Of a DNA stretch of 64,000 nt, positions 53,490 through 62,095 are shown piece by piece. The position numbers were made by a program, and so were the translations under genes. The stretch spans positions 62,001-126,000 of the forward strand of contig JBKAGX010000003.1 in assembly GCA_046290575.1 (NCBI GenBank), read 5' to 3'. The stretch comes from JANQQJ01 sp046290575 (lineage in GTDB: Bacteria > Pseudomonadota > Alphaproteobacteria > SMXS01). Numbering within the stretch: position 1 is the stretch's first letter; each line of letters starts with the position of its first letter. The notes beneath the pieces are model-generated. The model saw nothing but the letters and a program-made list of their open reading frames with translations, did not search any database and was not told where the DNA came from.

Positions 53490-54098
53490 ATGAGACACAG
53501 CAACGGTAAGCGCCCCAGAGGTCGTTCCAACAGGCGTAGCGGCGGGGGCGGAGGATCCGGCCCGAATTCGAACCGCGCCTATGATAGCAATGGCCCCAGC
53601 GGCAAGCTGCGCGGCACTGCGACCCAACTCGTTGAAAAATATACGGCTTTGGCGCAGGACGCCCGTGCTGGACGCGACCGGGTGCTGGTCGAGAACTATT
53701 TTCAGCATGCAGAGCACTATCAGCGCCTGGTGAACGAGCTTCTGGTCCAGCAGGCCGCCCAACAGGCCGCACGCGAGGAACAGCCGCAAGTAACGGTAGA
53801 CAATCAGGGCAAGGACGCACAACCCCAGGGTCAACAGCAGAAGGCTGAACAACCAAAGGCTGATCAGCAGAATGTTGCGCAGGCGGTTGCAGAGGCTGAA
53901 AAACCGGCCAATGGCGCCACGGCCAGTGTCAGTCCTCAGAAGGACGAGCAGCCGGTGGTCGATGTGCCAGTAACCGTAGAGGCCGAGGTGGAAGCAGAAG
54001 TACAGCCGAAGCCCAAGCCCCGCAGGCGGAAAGCAGCGCCCAAGGCCGACAAGGACGCGCCTGAGACTGCTGATAAGGCGCCTTTACCGGACGCATAA
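53490..54098 (+). CDS. DUF4167 domain protein
   Basis: A 202-residue protein with an Arg/Gly/Ser/Asn-rich N-terminus (residues 1-40) and the DUF4167 helical segment NGPSGKLRGTATQLVEKYTALAQDARAGRDRVLVENYFQHAEHYQRLV (split here by position, about 32-78), then a disordered Gln/Ala/Lys/Glu-rich tail. DUF4167 is nearly restricted to alphaproteobacteria and its genes usually sit between prmC and clpB, as here. The basic N-terminus suggests nucleic-acid binding; the function is unknown. The ATG has weak ribosome-binding support. Confidence 0.85.
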   Translation: MRHSNGKRPRGRSNRRSGGGGGSGPNSNRAYDSNGPSGKLRGTATQLVEKYTALAQDARAGRDRVLVENYFQHAEHYQRLVNELLVQQAAQQAAREEQPQVTVDNQGKDAQPQGQQQKAEQPKADQQNVAQAVAEAEKPANGATASVSPQKDEQPVVDVPVTVEAEVEAEVQPKPKPRRRKAAPKADKDAPETADKAPLPDA

Positions 54099-54116
54099 TT
54101 CTCCGTGAATTCACCC

Positions 54117-54144
54117 CTTGTGTTGCAGAACAGCAACACCATAT
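54117..54144 (+). promoter_or_regulatory. Heat-shock-like promoter of clpB with internal palindrome
   Basis: CTTG (54117-54120) and CACCATAT (54137-54144), 16 bases apart, resemble a sigma-32 promoter (CTTG then CCCCATnT). Between them, GTGTTGC (54120-54126) and GCAACAC (54133-54139) form a perfect 7-bp inverted repeat with a 6-base spacer, which could be an operator or a leader hairpin. The site is about 45 bases before the clpB start, as expected for a heat-shock gene. Confidence 0.5.
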
Positions 54145-54189
54145 CTGGTCAGTCGTTTTTTGGTCTGAACAGAGGTAAAGAGGGGCCGA

Positions 54190-56787
54190 ATGGAATTCGA
54201 AAAATATACAGAACGGGCGCGCGGCTTCGTGCAGTCGGCGCAGATGCTGGCGCAGCGCGAAGGGCATCAGCAATTCACGCCGGAGCATCTGCTCAAAGTT
54301 ATCATCGAGGATGAGGAAGGCCTTGCCGCCAACCTCGTTACGGCAGCCGGTGGCCAACCGCAGCTTGTGCTGCAAGGCGTTGATGCCGCACTCGCCAAGC
54401 TTCCCAAGGTGGAAGGTGCGGGTGCAGGCCAACTTTATCTGGCGCAGGAGACGGCCAAGCTGTTTCAAAGTGCCCAGGATGTCGCTGAAAAGGCGGGCGA
54501 TAGTTTTGTGACCGTTGAGCGCGTCCTTCAGGCGCTGGCGATGGCGACCGGAACGGCGTCAGAAGATATTCTCAAACGGGCGGGCATCACGCCGCAATCT
54601 CTCAACCAGGCGATCAATGATCTACGCCAGGGCCGCACCGCTACATCTGCGTCCGCTGAAAATGCCTATGACGCGCTGAAGAAATATGCGCAGGACCTCA
54701 CGCAGGATGCCCGCGACGGCAAGCTTGATCCCGTGATTGGGCGTGACGAGGAAATCAGGCGCACCATTCAGGTGCTGTCGCGGCGGACCAAGAACAACCC
54801 GGTTCTCATTGGCGAACCCGGCGTCGGCAAAACAGCTATTGCCGAAGGCCTTGCGCTGCGCATCGCCAACCGGGATGTGCCGGAAAGCCTGCTGTCCAAG
54901 CGGGTGCTGGCGCTGGATATGGGCGCGCTGATTGCAGGCGCCAAATACCGGGGTGAATTCGAGGAGCGCTTGAAATCCGTCCTTGAAGAGGTGGCTGGTT
55001 CCGACGGTGAAATCATCCTGTTTATCGACGAGATGCACACTATCGTCGGTGCGGGCGCTGCTGAGGGCTCGATGGATGCCTCAAATCTTCTGAAGCCCGC
55101 CCTGGCGCGCGGCAAGCTGCATTGCATTGGCGCGACCACGCTCAACGAGTACCGCAAATATGTGGAAAAGGACGCTGCGTTGGAGCGCCGGTTTCAGCCG
55201 GTCATGATCGCGGAGCCCTCTGTCGAGGACACGATTTCAATTCTTCGTGGTCTGAAGGAAAAGTACGAGCTGCACCACGGTATCCGGATCACAGATGCGG
55301 CGATTGTGGGTGCAGCCACCCTGTCGAACCGCTACATCACCGACCGGTTTTTGCCAGACAAGGCCATCGATCTGATGGACGAAGCGGCCAGTCGCATCCG
55401 CATGGAAGTGGATTCCAAACCGGAGGAAATCGAACAGCTCGACCGCCGGATCATCCAGCTCAAGATCGAGCGGGAGGCACTGAAGAAAGAAACCGATCAG
55501 GCCTCGCAGGACCGGCTGGAGAAGCTAGAGGCCGAGCTGGCGGAATTGGAAGATAAGTCGAATGCGTTGACTGCCCGCTGGCAGGCGGAGAAGGACAAAC
55601 TCTCCGGCGAACGCGACGTCAAGGAACAACTCGACGCTGCACGTATCGAGCTCGAACAGGCGCAGCGGGCGGGTGACCTCGCCAAGGCCGGTGAACTGGC
55701 CTATGGGTTGATCCCGGATCTGGAAAAGAAGCTGGAAGAGGCGGCTGTCGAGGGCCAGGACGCGATGCTGCGCGAGGAGGTTGCCGAACAGGACATCGCC
55801 TTCGTCGTGTCACGCTGGACCGGCATTCCCGTCGACAAGCTGATGGCGGGCGAGCGCGAAAAGCTCATGGAAATGGAAGGTCATATCGGCAACCGGGTGA
55901 TTGGCCAGTCCGAAGCGGTGACCGCTGTCTCGAAAGCCGTTCGCCGGGCGCGTGCGGGCCTGCAGGATGCCTCGCGGCCCATCGGCTCGTTCCTGTTCCT
56001 GGGGCCAACCGGTGTCGGCAAGACCGAACTGACCAAGGCGCTGGCTGAGTTCCTGTTCGATGACGAACACGCCATGGTGCGAATCGACATGTCGGAATTC
56101 ATGGAGAAGCATGCGGTCTCACGGTTGATCGGCGCGCCGCCAGGCTATGTCGGTTATGACGAAGGCGGTGTGTTGACCGAAGCGGTCCGTCGCAGGCCCT
56201 ATCAGATCGTGCTGTTCGATGAGGTCGAAAAGGCCCACCCTGACGTTTTCAACGTGCTGCTGCAGGTGCTGGATGACGGCCGGCTGACGGACGGTCAGGG
56301 CCATACGGTCGACTTCACCAACACGCTGATCGTGATGACGTCCAATCTGGGCAGTGACCTTCTGGCGGCACAGCCGGAAGGGGCCGACGTGGAGGACGTC
56401 CGTGACGGCGTGATGGACGTGGTCCGCGCGGCTTTCAGGCCGGAATTTCTGAACCGTCTCGACGACATCATCCTGTTCCACCGGCTGGCGCGCGAGCACA
56501 TGGCGGGTATCGTCAAGATCCAGCTGCGCTATCTGGAGAAGCTGCTGGGGGACCGTAAGATCACGCTCTCCATTGATGAGGGCGCGCTGACATGGCTGGC
56601 GAACACCGGGTATGACCCGGTCTATGGCGCCCGGCCGCTCAAGCGGGTGATCCAGCGGCATCTGCAGGACCCGCTCGCTGATCTGATCCTGAAAGGCGAT
56701 ATCATGGATGGTGACGAGGTGGCCGTCAGCGTCGGCGACGGCGACTTGGTGATCAACGGCCAGACGGTGGCGGTGCGGGCGGCTTAG
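54190..56787 (+). CDS. clpB: ATP-dependent disaggregase ClpB
   Basis: An 865-residue AAA+ chaperone that with DnaK rescues aggregated proteins after heat stress. It has an N domain (about 1-150), NBD1 with Walker A GEPGVGKTAIAEG near residue 205, a coiled-coil middle domain (about 405-525), and NBD2 with GPTGVGKTELTKAL near residue 605. Length matches the family. AGAGGGG precedes the ATG. The arginine-finger and sensor motifs look intact. Probably heat-induced (see the promoter entry). Confidence 0.97.
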   Translation: MEFEKYTERARGFVQSAQMLAQREGHQQFTPEHLLKVIIEDEEGLAANLVTAAGGQPQLVLQGVDAALAKLPKVEGAGAGQLYLAQETAKLFQSAQDVAEKAGDSFVTVERVLQALAMATGTASEDILKRAGITPQSLNQAINDLRQGRTATSASAENAYDALKKYAQDLTQDARDGKLDPVIGRDEEIRRTIQVLSRRTKNNPVLIGEPGVGKTAIAEGLALRIANRDVPESLLSKRVLALDMGALIAGAKYRGEFEERLKSVLEEVAGSDGEIILFIDEMHTIVGAGAAEGSMDASNLLKPALARGKLHCIGATTLNEYRKYVEKDAALERRFQPVMIAEPSVEDTISILRGLKEKYELHHGIRITDAAIVGAATLSNRYITDRFLPDKAIDLMDEAASRIRMEVDSKPEEIEQLDRRIIQLKIEREALKKETDQASQDRLEKLEAELAELEDKSNALTARWQAEKDKLSGERDVKEQLDAARIELEQAQRAGDLAKAGELAYGLIPDLEKKLEEAAVEGQDAMLREEVAEQDIAFVVSRWTGIPVDKLMAGEREKLMEMEGHIGNRVIGQSEAVTAVSKAVRRARAGLQDASRPIGSFLFLGPTGVGKTELTKALAEFLFDDEHAMVRIDMSEFMEKHAVSRLIGAPPGYVGYDEGGVLTEAVRRRPYQIVLFDEVEKAHPDVFNVLLQVLDDGRLTDGQGHTVDFTNTLIVMTSNLGSDLLAAQPEGADVEDVRDGVMDVVRAAFRPEFLNRLDDIILFHRLAREHMAGIVKIQLRYLEKLLGDRKITLSIDEGALTWLANTGYDPVYGARPLKRVIQRHLQDPLADLILKGDIMDGDEVAVSVGDGDLVINGQTVAVRAA

Positions 56788-56829
56788 ATCGTAATCTGTC
56801 GAGGCCGGTCGCTTGGGGGGCGTTCTCCG

Positions 56830-58326
56830 CTATTCGCCCACCGCGACTTGCATGGTGACCGGCACGGCGGCGATCTGAACACGCCGGTCTTCCTGCAGCG
56901 CCTGGAACGCCATCAGCTGTTCACCGTCCAGCTTGCGCCCATTCGGCAGTTTCAACCCTTGCGGATTGATATGCTTACCTTTTTTGAGCACTTCATAATG
57001 CAGGTGCGGGCCAGTCGAACGGCCGGTCGAACCGACATATCCGATGATCTGTCCCTGGTTGACCCGTACGCCGGCCTTGATGCCTTTGGCATAGCCGTTG
57101 AGATGGGCGTAGGCCGTCTTGAAGTCATCCGTATGGCGGATTCGGATGTATTTGCCATAGCCGCCGAAGCGGGAGGCGCGTTCAACGACGCCGTCCCCGG
57201 CTGCTTTGACCGGGGTGCCGGTGCGGGCGCCGAAATCAGCTCCCTTGTGCATTTTTGTGTACCCCAGGATCGGGTGGCGGCGCTTGCCGAAGCTCGATGT
57301 CAGGCGGGCGCCATCAATCGGGGTGCGCAATAGAGCTTTGCGGACGCTCTGGCCGTCGGGGTGGTAATAGTCCGTCCGGTTGTCGTCGCTCGCGGTGTAG
57401 CGGTAAAGCTCCATTTTCTTGCCGCGCAAGGTCATGCTCGCATAAAGGATATTGCCGTTCTTCATCGCCTGACCGGACTCATCGACATAGCGTTCGAAGA
57501 AGACCTCGAATGCGTCGCCGGGTTGGATTTCCCGCTGAAAATCCACATCCCATGAAAAAATATTGATCTGGTCGACGATAATCCCGTGGGGAACGCCGGC
57601 GCGGTCCATCGCCATGTAAAGGCTGTCAGAGATGCGGCCTTCGGCGCGGGCCAGCACGGGCTTGAGCTGGATTGTCATCATGGCGGCGTCGTAGAGGCCG
57701 TCGTCGCGTCGTTCCGCAACAATGGCCTGCTCAACATCCGGCTGCATGCGGACCTTCATCAGGCGGCTGGGCTCTGTCGAATCAAATGTCAGTTCCAGAT
57801 CCTGACCGGCCCGCAGGCGGCGCATATTGAAATGTTTGGACAGGGCGACGACAGCGCTGTTGGCTTCCATACGGTCGGCGCCCGCGCGGACCAGCGTGTC
57901 GAGCATGGTGTCGCCGCGTTTGACTGTGGCTTTGCGCTGCGGCTCTACACCTTCGGGGGCCGGCGGTTCAGCTTCCGCGACAGCAGTGAGTGGCTCAGTG
58001 TCGACGACAGCGGGCATCTCGTCGCTGTCTGCGACGGGTTCGCTGGTGGTCGATGTCCCGGCTGTCGCTATCTTGGTCTCGCCGCTCTTCGCTGCAGGTT
58101 CGGTGATATCAGCCGTCGTTACGGCTTCATCAGCTGGCCCTTGAACCCCTGACCAGTGCTGTGAAGCGCCCAGAGCGACACTGCCTGTAATCAGCACAAA
58201 CAACACGGCAATCTGCGAGAACCAGGATGGGGCGCCAATATTGGCCGCCAGATCGGGCTCGCTGAATCGTAAGGCGTTGAATCTGTTCAGCATTCCCCTC
58301 TTCCGGCTAGATGCGGACGTCGGCAT
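56830..58326 (-). CDS. M23 family metallopeptidase, membrane-anchored
   Basis: A 498-residue protein with an N-terminal membrane anchor (about residues 40-62), an acidic Pro/Glu linker, an OapA/LysM-like middle region (RKATVKRGDTMLDTLVRAGA ... LRAGQDLELTF) and a C-terminal LytM/M23 peptidase domain (about 360-460). The zinc ligands are in HKGADFG (HxxxD) and GPHLHYEVL (HxH). It probably cleaves peptide cross-links in peptidoglycan or activates amidases. It is convergent with clpB. The longest start, at 58326, is listed; an ATG at 58293 (MLNRFNALR) is another candidate, with GAGGGG close to it. Confidence 0.88.
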   Translation of the reverse strand: MPTSASSRKRGMLNRFNALRFSEPDLAANIGAPSWFSQIAVLFVLITGSVALGASQHWSGVQGPADEAVTTADITEPAAKSGETKIATAGTSTTSEPVADSDEMPAVVDTEPLTAVAEAEPPAPEGVEPQRKATVKRGDTMLDTLVRAGADRMEANSAVVALSKHFNMRRLRAGQDLELTFDSTEPSRLMKVRMQPDVEQAIVAERRDDGLYDAAMMTIQLKPVLARAEGRISDSLYMAMDRAGVPHGIIVDQINIFSWDVDFQREIQPGDAFEVFFERYVDESGQAMKNGNILYASMTLRGKKMELYRYTASDDNRTDYYHPDGQSVRKALLRTPIDGARLTSSFGKRRHPILGYTKMHKGADFGARTGTPVKAAGDGVVERASRFGGYGKYIRIRHTDDFKTAYAHLNGYAKGIKAGVRVNQGQIIGYVGSTGRSTGPHLHYEVLKKGKHINPQGLKLPNGRKLDGEQLMAFQALQEDRRVQIAAVPVTMQVAVGE

Positions 58327-58533
58327 GTTCGATATCTTGGGGCGGTAGCGTGGCCTCGTCCCCAGATGTTGTTTGTAGGATGAATCTTTCGCGAATCGGT
58401 GTCAACGGCTAATGCGTTGATTTGAAGAGATAATGTTCAAGTTTGGTGAGCCAATGGCCGACCCGGGGACGATTCGGTCTCCTATGTGGCGATTCCGAGT
58501 CTTCCAAATCGCGCAAATGGCTCCTGTCCGGCA

Positions 58534-58563
58534 TTGACTTGGGACGCCACCTGCCGATATAGC
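58534..58563 (+). promoter_or_regulatory. Candidate promoter of the tRNA-Ala gene
   Basis: TTGACT (58534-58539) and TATAGC (58558-58563) are spaced 18 bases apart and lie 14 bases before the tRNA. The match to the housekeeping promoter is good at the -35 and moderate at the -10. Confidence 0.5.
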
Positions 58564-58577
58564 TGCGCGCGGCGAAT

Positions 58578-58653
58578 GGGGCCATAGCTCAGTTGGGAGA
58601 GCGCTAGCTTTGCAAGCTTGAGGTCATCGGTTCGATCCCGATTGGCTCCACCA
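58578..58653 (+). tRNA. tRNA-Ala (anticodon TGC)
   Basis: A 76-base sequence that folds as a tRNA: acceptor GGGGCCA pairs with TGGCTCC (one G-T wobble), D-arm AGCTCAGTTGGGAGAGC, anticodon loop TTTGCAA with anticodon TGC, T-arm CGGTTCGATCCCG, and an encoded CCA end. TGC reads GCA/GCN alanine codons. It stands alone, not in a 16S-23S spacer, which is where tRNA-Ala(TGC) usually lies. Confidence 0.95.
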
Positions 58654-58674
58654 TTCACCCTCCAGGCTTGCGGT

Positions 58675-59262
58675 TTACCGCGGTGTCTCCGGCAGGTGCG
58701 GAATGCGAAATCCGGTGCCCAGAGAAACCGAGCCCGGAATTGCCCAGGCCGGTGTCGACTTTTCAGCCAATTTTTGCTCGGCATATTTGAGTATTCCTGT
58801 TCCCTGGCATGTCCCGCTGACGATCTCGACTATGCGGCCGCCGCTGATTTTCAGTGTGACGCCGTCTAGCTTCAGCACCAGCACCACGTTGAAGACAAGA
58901 TGGGCAATCACCGTCTCCCCGGAAAGCAGATCAATCGCGGGAGCATGGATTGAGCGCACCTTGTGTTCAATCAAAGGTACCAGCGAAACTTCTTCAGGCG
59001 GGTGGCGTTGCGGGTCTCGATATTCCTGAAGCTGTTTCAGTTTTGACCAGGCCCCGCCAACAATATCAATCAGCTTCACATCAAGTGCCTCGGTGAGCGC
59101 GTCTGCCAGGGTCGATTTTGCGGCAGGCCAGCTGATGTCAGGCAGCGCCTCAATGTTTGCGTGCAGGTCGGATAGCGCCGGGCCATCCAGCACGTCATCC
59201 GGCGAAGATGAGTCCGCAGTCTCGAACAAGAACGATGCAAGATTGTGTTGTGCGGCAGCCAT
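58675..59262 (-). CDS. Uncharacterised protein, end of the DUF2235 operon
   Basis: A 195-residue protein I do not recognise. It has no signal peptide. The N-terminal half is helical (residues ~20-95), and the middle (about 95-140) has hydrophobic segments IDLLSGETVIAHLVFNVVLVLKLDGVTLKI, followed by a beta-rich stretch and a polar tail with ...GTGILKYAEQKLAEKS. The ATG at 59262 is eight bases after AGGAG, which overlaps the end of the CARDB gene, so it is translated from the same mRNA. It may be a cytoplasmic component working with that membrane protein; this is inference from context. Confidence 0.65.
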   Translation of the reverse strand: MAAAQHNLASFLFETADSSSPDDVLDGPALSDLHANIEALPDISWPAAKSTLADALTEALDVKLIDIVGGAWSKLKQLQEYRDPQRHPPEEVSLVPLIEHKVRSIHAPAIDLLSGETVIAHLVFNVVLVLKLDGVTLKISGGRIVEIVSGTCQGTGILKYAEQKLAEKSTPAWAIPGSVSLGTGFRIPHLPETPR

Positions 59263-59278
59263 TTCCGGTTCTCCTTTC

Positions 59279-60841
59279 CTATGCCAGCCCATCGACCTGC
59301 TGGAAGCCGGGGTCTATCCGTGGGCGGATGCCAAGCGCGGGCCGGCTGATGTCGCTTCCCACGGCTTCAACGAGCTGATGGCCGCGATCACCGCCTGCTC
59401 GGGCGCGCAGGGTGGGCACATGCGCGTGGCTTTGAATGCCGTCCTGGTCCAGCGCCGGTCGCCTGAGCAGGCGGCCAAGAACCAGTGCTGTACCAAATGC
59501 CGCCGCTGCAGCGGCCACGGCTGCGACGAGCAAAACAACCGTCAGGCCATAGCCGGTCGGATCTTGCGGGTTGCCCGGTGCTCCAGTCGAGGTGGCGCCT
59601 CTGCCGTTTGCTTTCACCGGCGGGCCGATTGGATCAGACGGTGTCTCTGATAATGGCTCTGGGCGTCTCTCCTGAGGTGGCGAGGGGATGTCGACCGGCT
59701 CAGTGCTGCTTTGGTTGTTATCTTCCCGAGCTTCTGAAATCAGTTGACCGGGATCGACATCGACCAGAAAAGCGAGAGATCGAGCGCGCCAATCGTCCGG
59801 CACTGCGACATCCAGTACGGTTTCAAAATTCTCTCCGGCATTCAAAACAGGTACGACGGCGCTTCGGACAGGGTCTCCACTTGCCCGCTCGCGCACCGCG
59901 ATCCGCGAGCCTGGACTTCGGGCACCGCCGGTATTTGCGACCAGAATCGCCATGACAATGCTGTCACGAACCTCGTCGAACTTGGCCTCAACGCCCGTTA
60001 CGACGAGATCCGGGCGTAATGCTTCGCCCAGCTGCACTGCCGGCGAGGTGCCGGTATTGTTGTCTTCTTCCAGTTCCAGGATGGTGTCTGTTGGGTCGAC
60101 CTGAACGTCGAAGCGCCTGCTTTGTCCCAACCATTCGCGTGGGATTTTGGCCAGTGCCTTGGTTTTCACGCCACGGCCTTGTCCGAGCGGTTCGATATCG
60201 ACGCTCGCCAGCCTCGTTCGCGACTTCGGGTCAAAGACCATCGCTGTCGTCGCAGCCGATGCCCGTTGTCCGATGTTCTCTACGGCCAGTTCGACAGTCA
60301 GCGCGCCGTCTTCGGTATTGAATTCAGCAGCACCCAATGAGAGTGCGAGATCTGGTCTCATTGAGGCCCGGAGGATGTCGATATCCACCGCATTGACCGG
60401 ATTTCCCCGGCCCTCACGCCGCAGATTGATTGTCTGAAGGCTCTCCTCGATGATGCCCGCGACCTGGAGGCGCATGTCGAGGTTTTCATCGTCTTTCGTA
60501 TTGAGGTTAAGACTGTAGTTGTAGCCATTGTCCAGCCCCGCTCTGCGCATGTTCTGCCGAGCCGACTGGGTGTTGAACAGGCCAGGTGACACCTGGAACT
60601 TCTGTCCTTTGATCCGAAGTTCGATGTCATCAAAGCTCTCCGCCAGCATGGTCTTGGCGATGGCGTCCCAGTTAATGGCCTGAATGAAGCTGGTGATCGC
60701 GGGCGTTTCGGCGAACACATCTTTCACGTTGCCAGCCTCATCGACCTGCAATGTCACGATCACATCAAGTTTTTCCGCCAGGGCCGGCGATGGGCTGACC
60801 AGCAGCGAAACAATTAGGAGCAGTCCGACAGCGAAACGCAT
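59279..60841 (-). CDS. CARDB-domain membrane protein
   Basis: A 520-residue exported membrane protein. Signal peptide MRFAVGLLLIVSLLVSPSPALA; an N-terminal domain of about 140 residues (23-160) with no clear family; two CARDB-like beta-sandwich domains (about 162-270 and 277-385), each ending in an EDNN motif (LEEDNNTG, AREDNNQS); a Pro/Gly linker; one membrane span (about 432-457); and a cytoplasmic tail of about 60 residues. CARDB domains are adhesion or scaffold modules. ATG at 60841 lies one base after the DUF2235 stop (TGAGATG), so the two are tightly coupled. The tail was checked for a frameshift; none is apparent. Confidence 0.75.
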   Translation of the reverse strand: MRFAVGLLLIVSLLVSPSPALAEKLDVIVTLQVDEAGNVKDVFAETPAITSFIQAINWDAIAKTMLAESFDDIELRIKGQKFQVSPGLFNTQSARQNMRRAGLDNGYNYSLNLNTKDDENLDMRLQVAGIIEESLQTINLRREGRGNPVNAVDIDILRASMRPDLALSLGAAEFNTEDGALTVELAVENIGQRASAATTAMVFDPKSRTRLASVDIEPLGQGRGVKTKALAKIPREWLGQSRRFDVQVDPTDTILELEEDNNTGTSPAVQLGEALRPDLVVTGVEAKFDEVRDSIVMAILVANTGGARSPGSRIAVRERASGDPVRSAVVPVLNAGENFETVLDVAVPDDWRARSLAFLVDVDPGQLISEAREDNNQSSTEPVDIPSPPQERRPEPLSETPSDPIGPPVKANGRGATSTGAPGNPQDPTGYGLTVVLLVAAVAAAAAAFGTALVLGRLLRRPALDQDGIQSHAHVPTLRARAGGDRGHQLVEAVGSDISRPALGIRPRIDPGFQQVDGLA

Positions 60842-60842
60842 C

Positions 60843-61889
60843 TCAGGCCTCGGGCCCCGTCGGGTCGTCCAGCGCGCCTTTGTGTTTCAGAAGCGGTTCA
60901 GGACGATAGGTTGCATCTTCAAGCCATCGTCGCCGGGCGCTTTCGGAAATGTTTTCCGGAGCGGGTGGCGTGTCGCGGACTGACCTCATCCAGTAAACAA
61001 GCTTCTTGAAGACATTGCCGCCTGCGGGATTGTTCAGCAGAGGTGCCAGATGATTGGGGGTAAACTCGGCAGATTTCAGCATGTCCTGATCCAGCTCCAG
61101 TCCCAGGTTCTGGGCGGCGTCCGCCAGCCAATGCAACGCGCCGTTGGACAGGCCGCGCTCACTGCCCCCACCGCCAACGGAGCCGTGAACCCCTGGAAAC
61201 CAGAGCTGTTTGACGGTCTGTCCCGGCCGGACTTTGCTCTCCCAAAGGGTCACGGGGAACAACCTGCGCTCTTCATCAATCGCAACGGCGTGATAGGCGT
61301 TTTTGACGATGCGGCTGAGCTTGATGTCGTGAAACCGGTATCGCTCCGCCGATAGCGCGCTGAAAATAAAACCCTTGGGGATGCCACGCTGGCCGACCGT
61401 GTCCCAGACGCCGAGGAACGTGACATCGGCTTCCTTGCCGAAATCAGTCCTCAGCTCGATGACCGCAGGGTCGTCAGGACCGATTTTGGCGGACTGGTAG
61501 TATTTCTGTGCGATGATGGTCTTGTCGATGTGCTTGCGAGAGATGATGCCACAGCTTCGGATCAGACCGGCCAGGCTGCGTGCCGTGTAGGCCCCGCGGC
61601 TGAAGCCGAAGATGTAGATTTCGTCACCGGCGTGGTGGTTGAAGCACAGAAAGCGGTAGGCATCCTGGACGTTTTTTTCCAGCCCGGCGCCAAAGGCCCC
61701 GCCCAGGAAACGGTCAACGCGCGCCAGGCGCCCTTCGCCCGATCCGACGCCTTCGTCGTAGAAAACCACTTGCTCGGTATTGTCCTCGGCATGATCGAGA
61801 ACCGATTGCGCCATCAGCACAACATTGGTCGGGTTCGGCGCGTCGAGACGGTTCCACGTCCCGTCGAGACAGACAACAAGTCGTTTCAT
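60843..61889 (-). CDS. DUF2235 domain protein (Tle1-like alpha/beta hydrolase fold)
   Basis: A 348-residue protein with the DUF2235 fold related to type VI lipase effector Tle1. The opening MKRLVVCLDGTWNRLDAPNPTNV and the nucleophile motif GFSRGAYTARSL (Ser97) are diagnostic; the acid is probably in FLGVWDTVGQRG and the His in FPGVHGSVGGGG. No signal peptide is present. In other bacteria the family occurs as T6SS phospholipases, or as stand-alone cytoplasmic enzymes; no T6SS genes are near. Its ribosome binding site (AAAGGTG) lies inside an arm of a 19-bp inverted repeat. Coupled to the CARDB gene downstream. Confidence 0.85.
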   Translation of the reverse strand: MKRLVVCLDGTWNRLDAPNPTNVVLMAQSVLDHAEDNTEQVVFYDEGVGSGEGRLARVDRFLGGAFGAGLEKNVQDAYRFLCFNHHAGDEIYIFGFSRGAYTARSLAGLIRSCGIISRKHIDKTIIAQKYYQSAKIGPDDPAVIELRTDFGKEADVTFLGVWDTVGQRGIPKGFIFSALSAERYRFHDIKLSRIVKNAYHAVAIDEERRLFPVTLWESKVRPGQTVKQLWFPGVHGSVGGGGSERGLSNGALHWLADAAQNLGLELDQDMLKSAEFTPNHLAPLLNNPAGGNVFKKLVYWMRSVRDTPPAPENISESARRRWLEDATYRPEPLLKHKGALDDPTGPEA

Positions 61890-62095
61890 GGCCAGAGCAC
61901 CTTTGAGGAAATAGTGGTTAATTCTGTTTCCGCTCTGGCGTTCCGATCCACAAGGAGCGGCGGGCAGCGCGATATTTGTGTATCGGGCAAGCGCCGGGAC
62001 GCAGTGGGTGGCCGCCAGAGCGAAACCCCTTGGGGCCGGGCGCTTTTGACCGGCTTTGGCGTCACTCGTCCTTGAATATACTTGAGCATGTCCAT
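61886..62095 (-). CDS. Possible 69-residue leader peptide upstream of DUF2235
   Basis: A 69-codon reading frame whose ATG at 62095 follows AAGGAGCAAGGACG and whose TGA overlaps the ATG of the DUF2235 gene (ATGA). The product (opening MDMLKYIQGRVTPKPVKSARPQ) is basic and matches no family I know. Translation of it would open the long-range inverted repeat that includes the DUF2235 ribosome binding site. It could be a leader peptide rather than a functional protein, or chance. Low confidence. Confidence 0.35.
   Translation of the reverse strand: MDMLKYIQGRVTPKPVKSARPQGVSLWRPPTASRRLPDTQISRCPPLLVDRNARAETELTTISSKVLWP

Noticed and set aside
53415..53852. 145-codon hydrophobic frame opposite the DUF4167 gene
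   Set aside because: The hydrophobic composition results from reading the Gln/Asn/Lys-rich DUF4167 codons backwards; the DUF4167 gene is in its conserved place.
59279..59500. Frameshift at the C-terminus of the CARDB protein
   Set aside because: No other frame gives a more convincing tail, and the ribosome binding site of the next gene overlaps this stop neatly.
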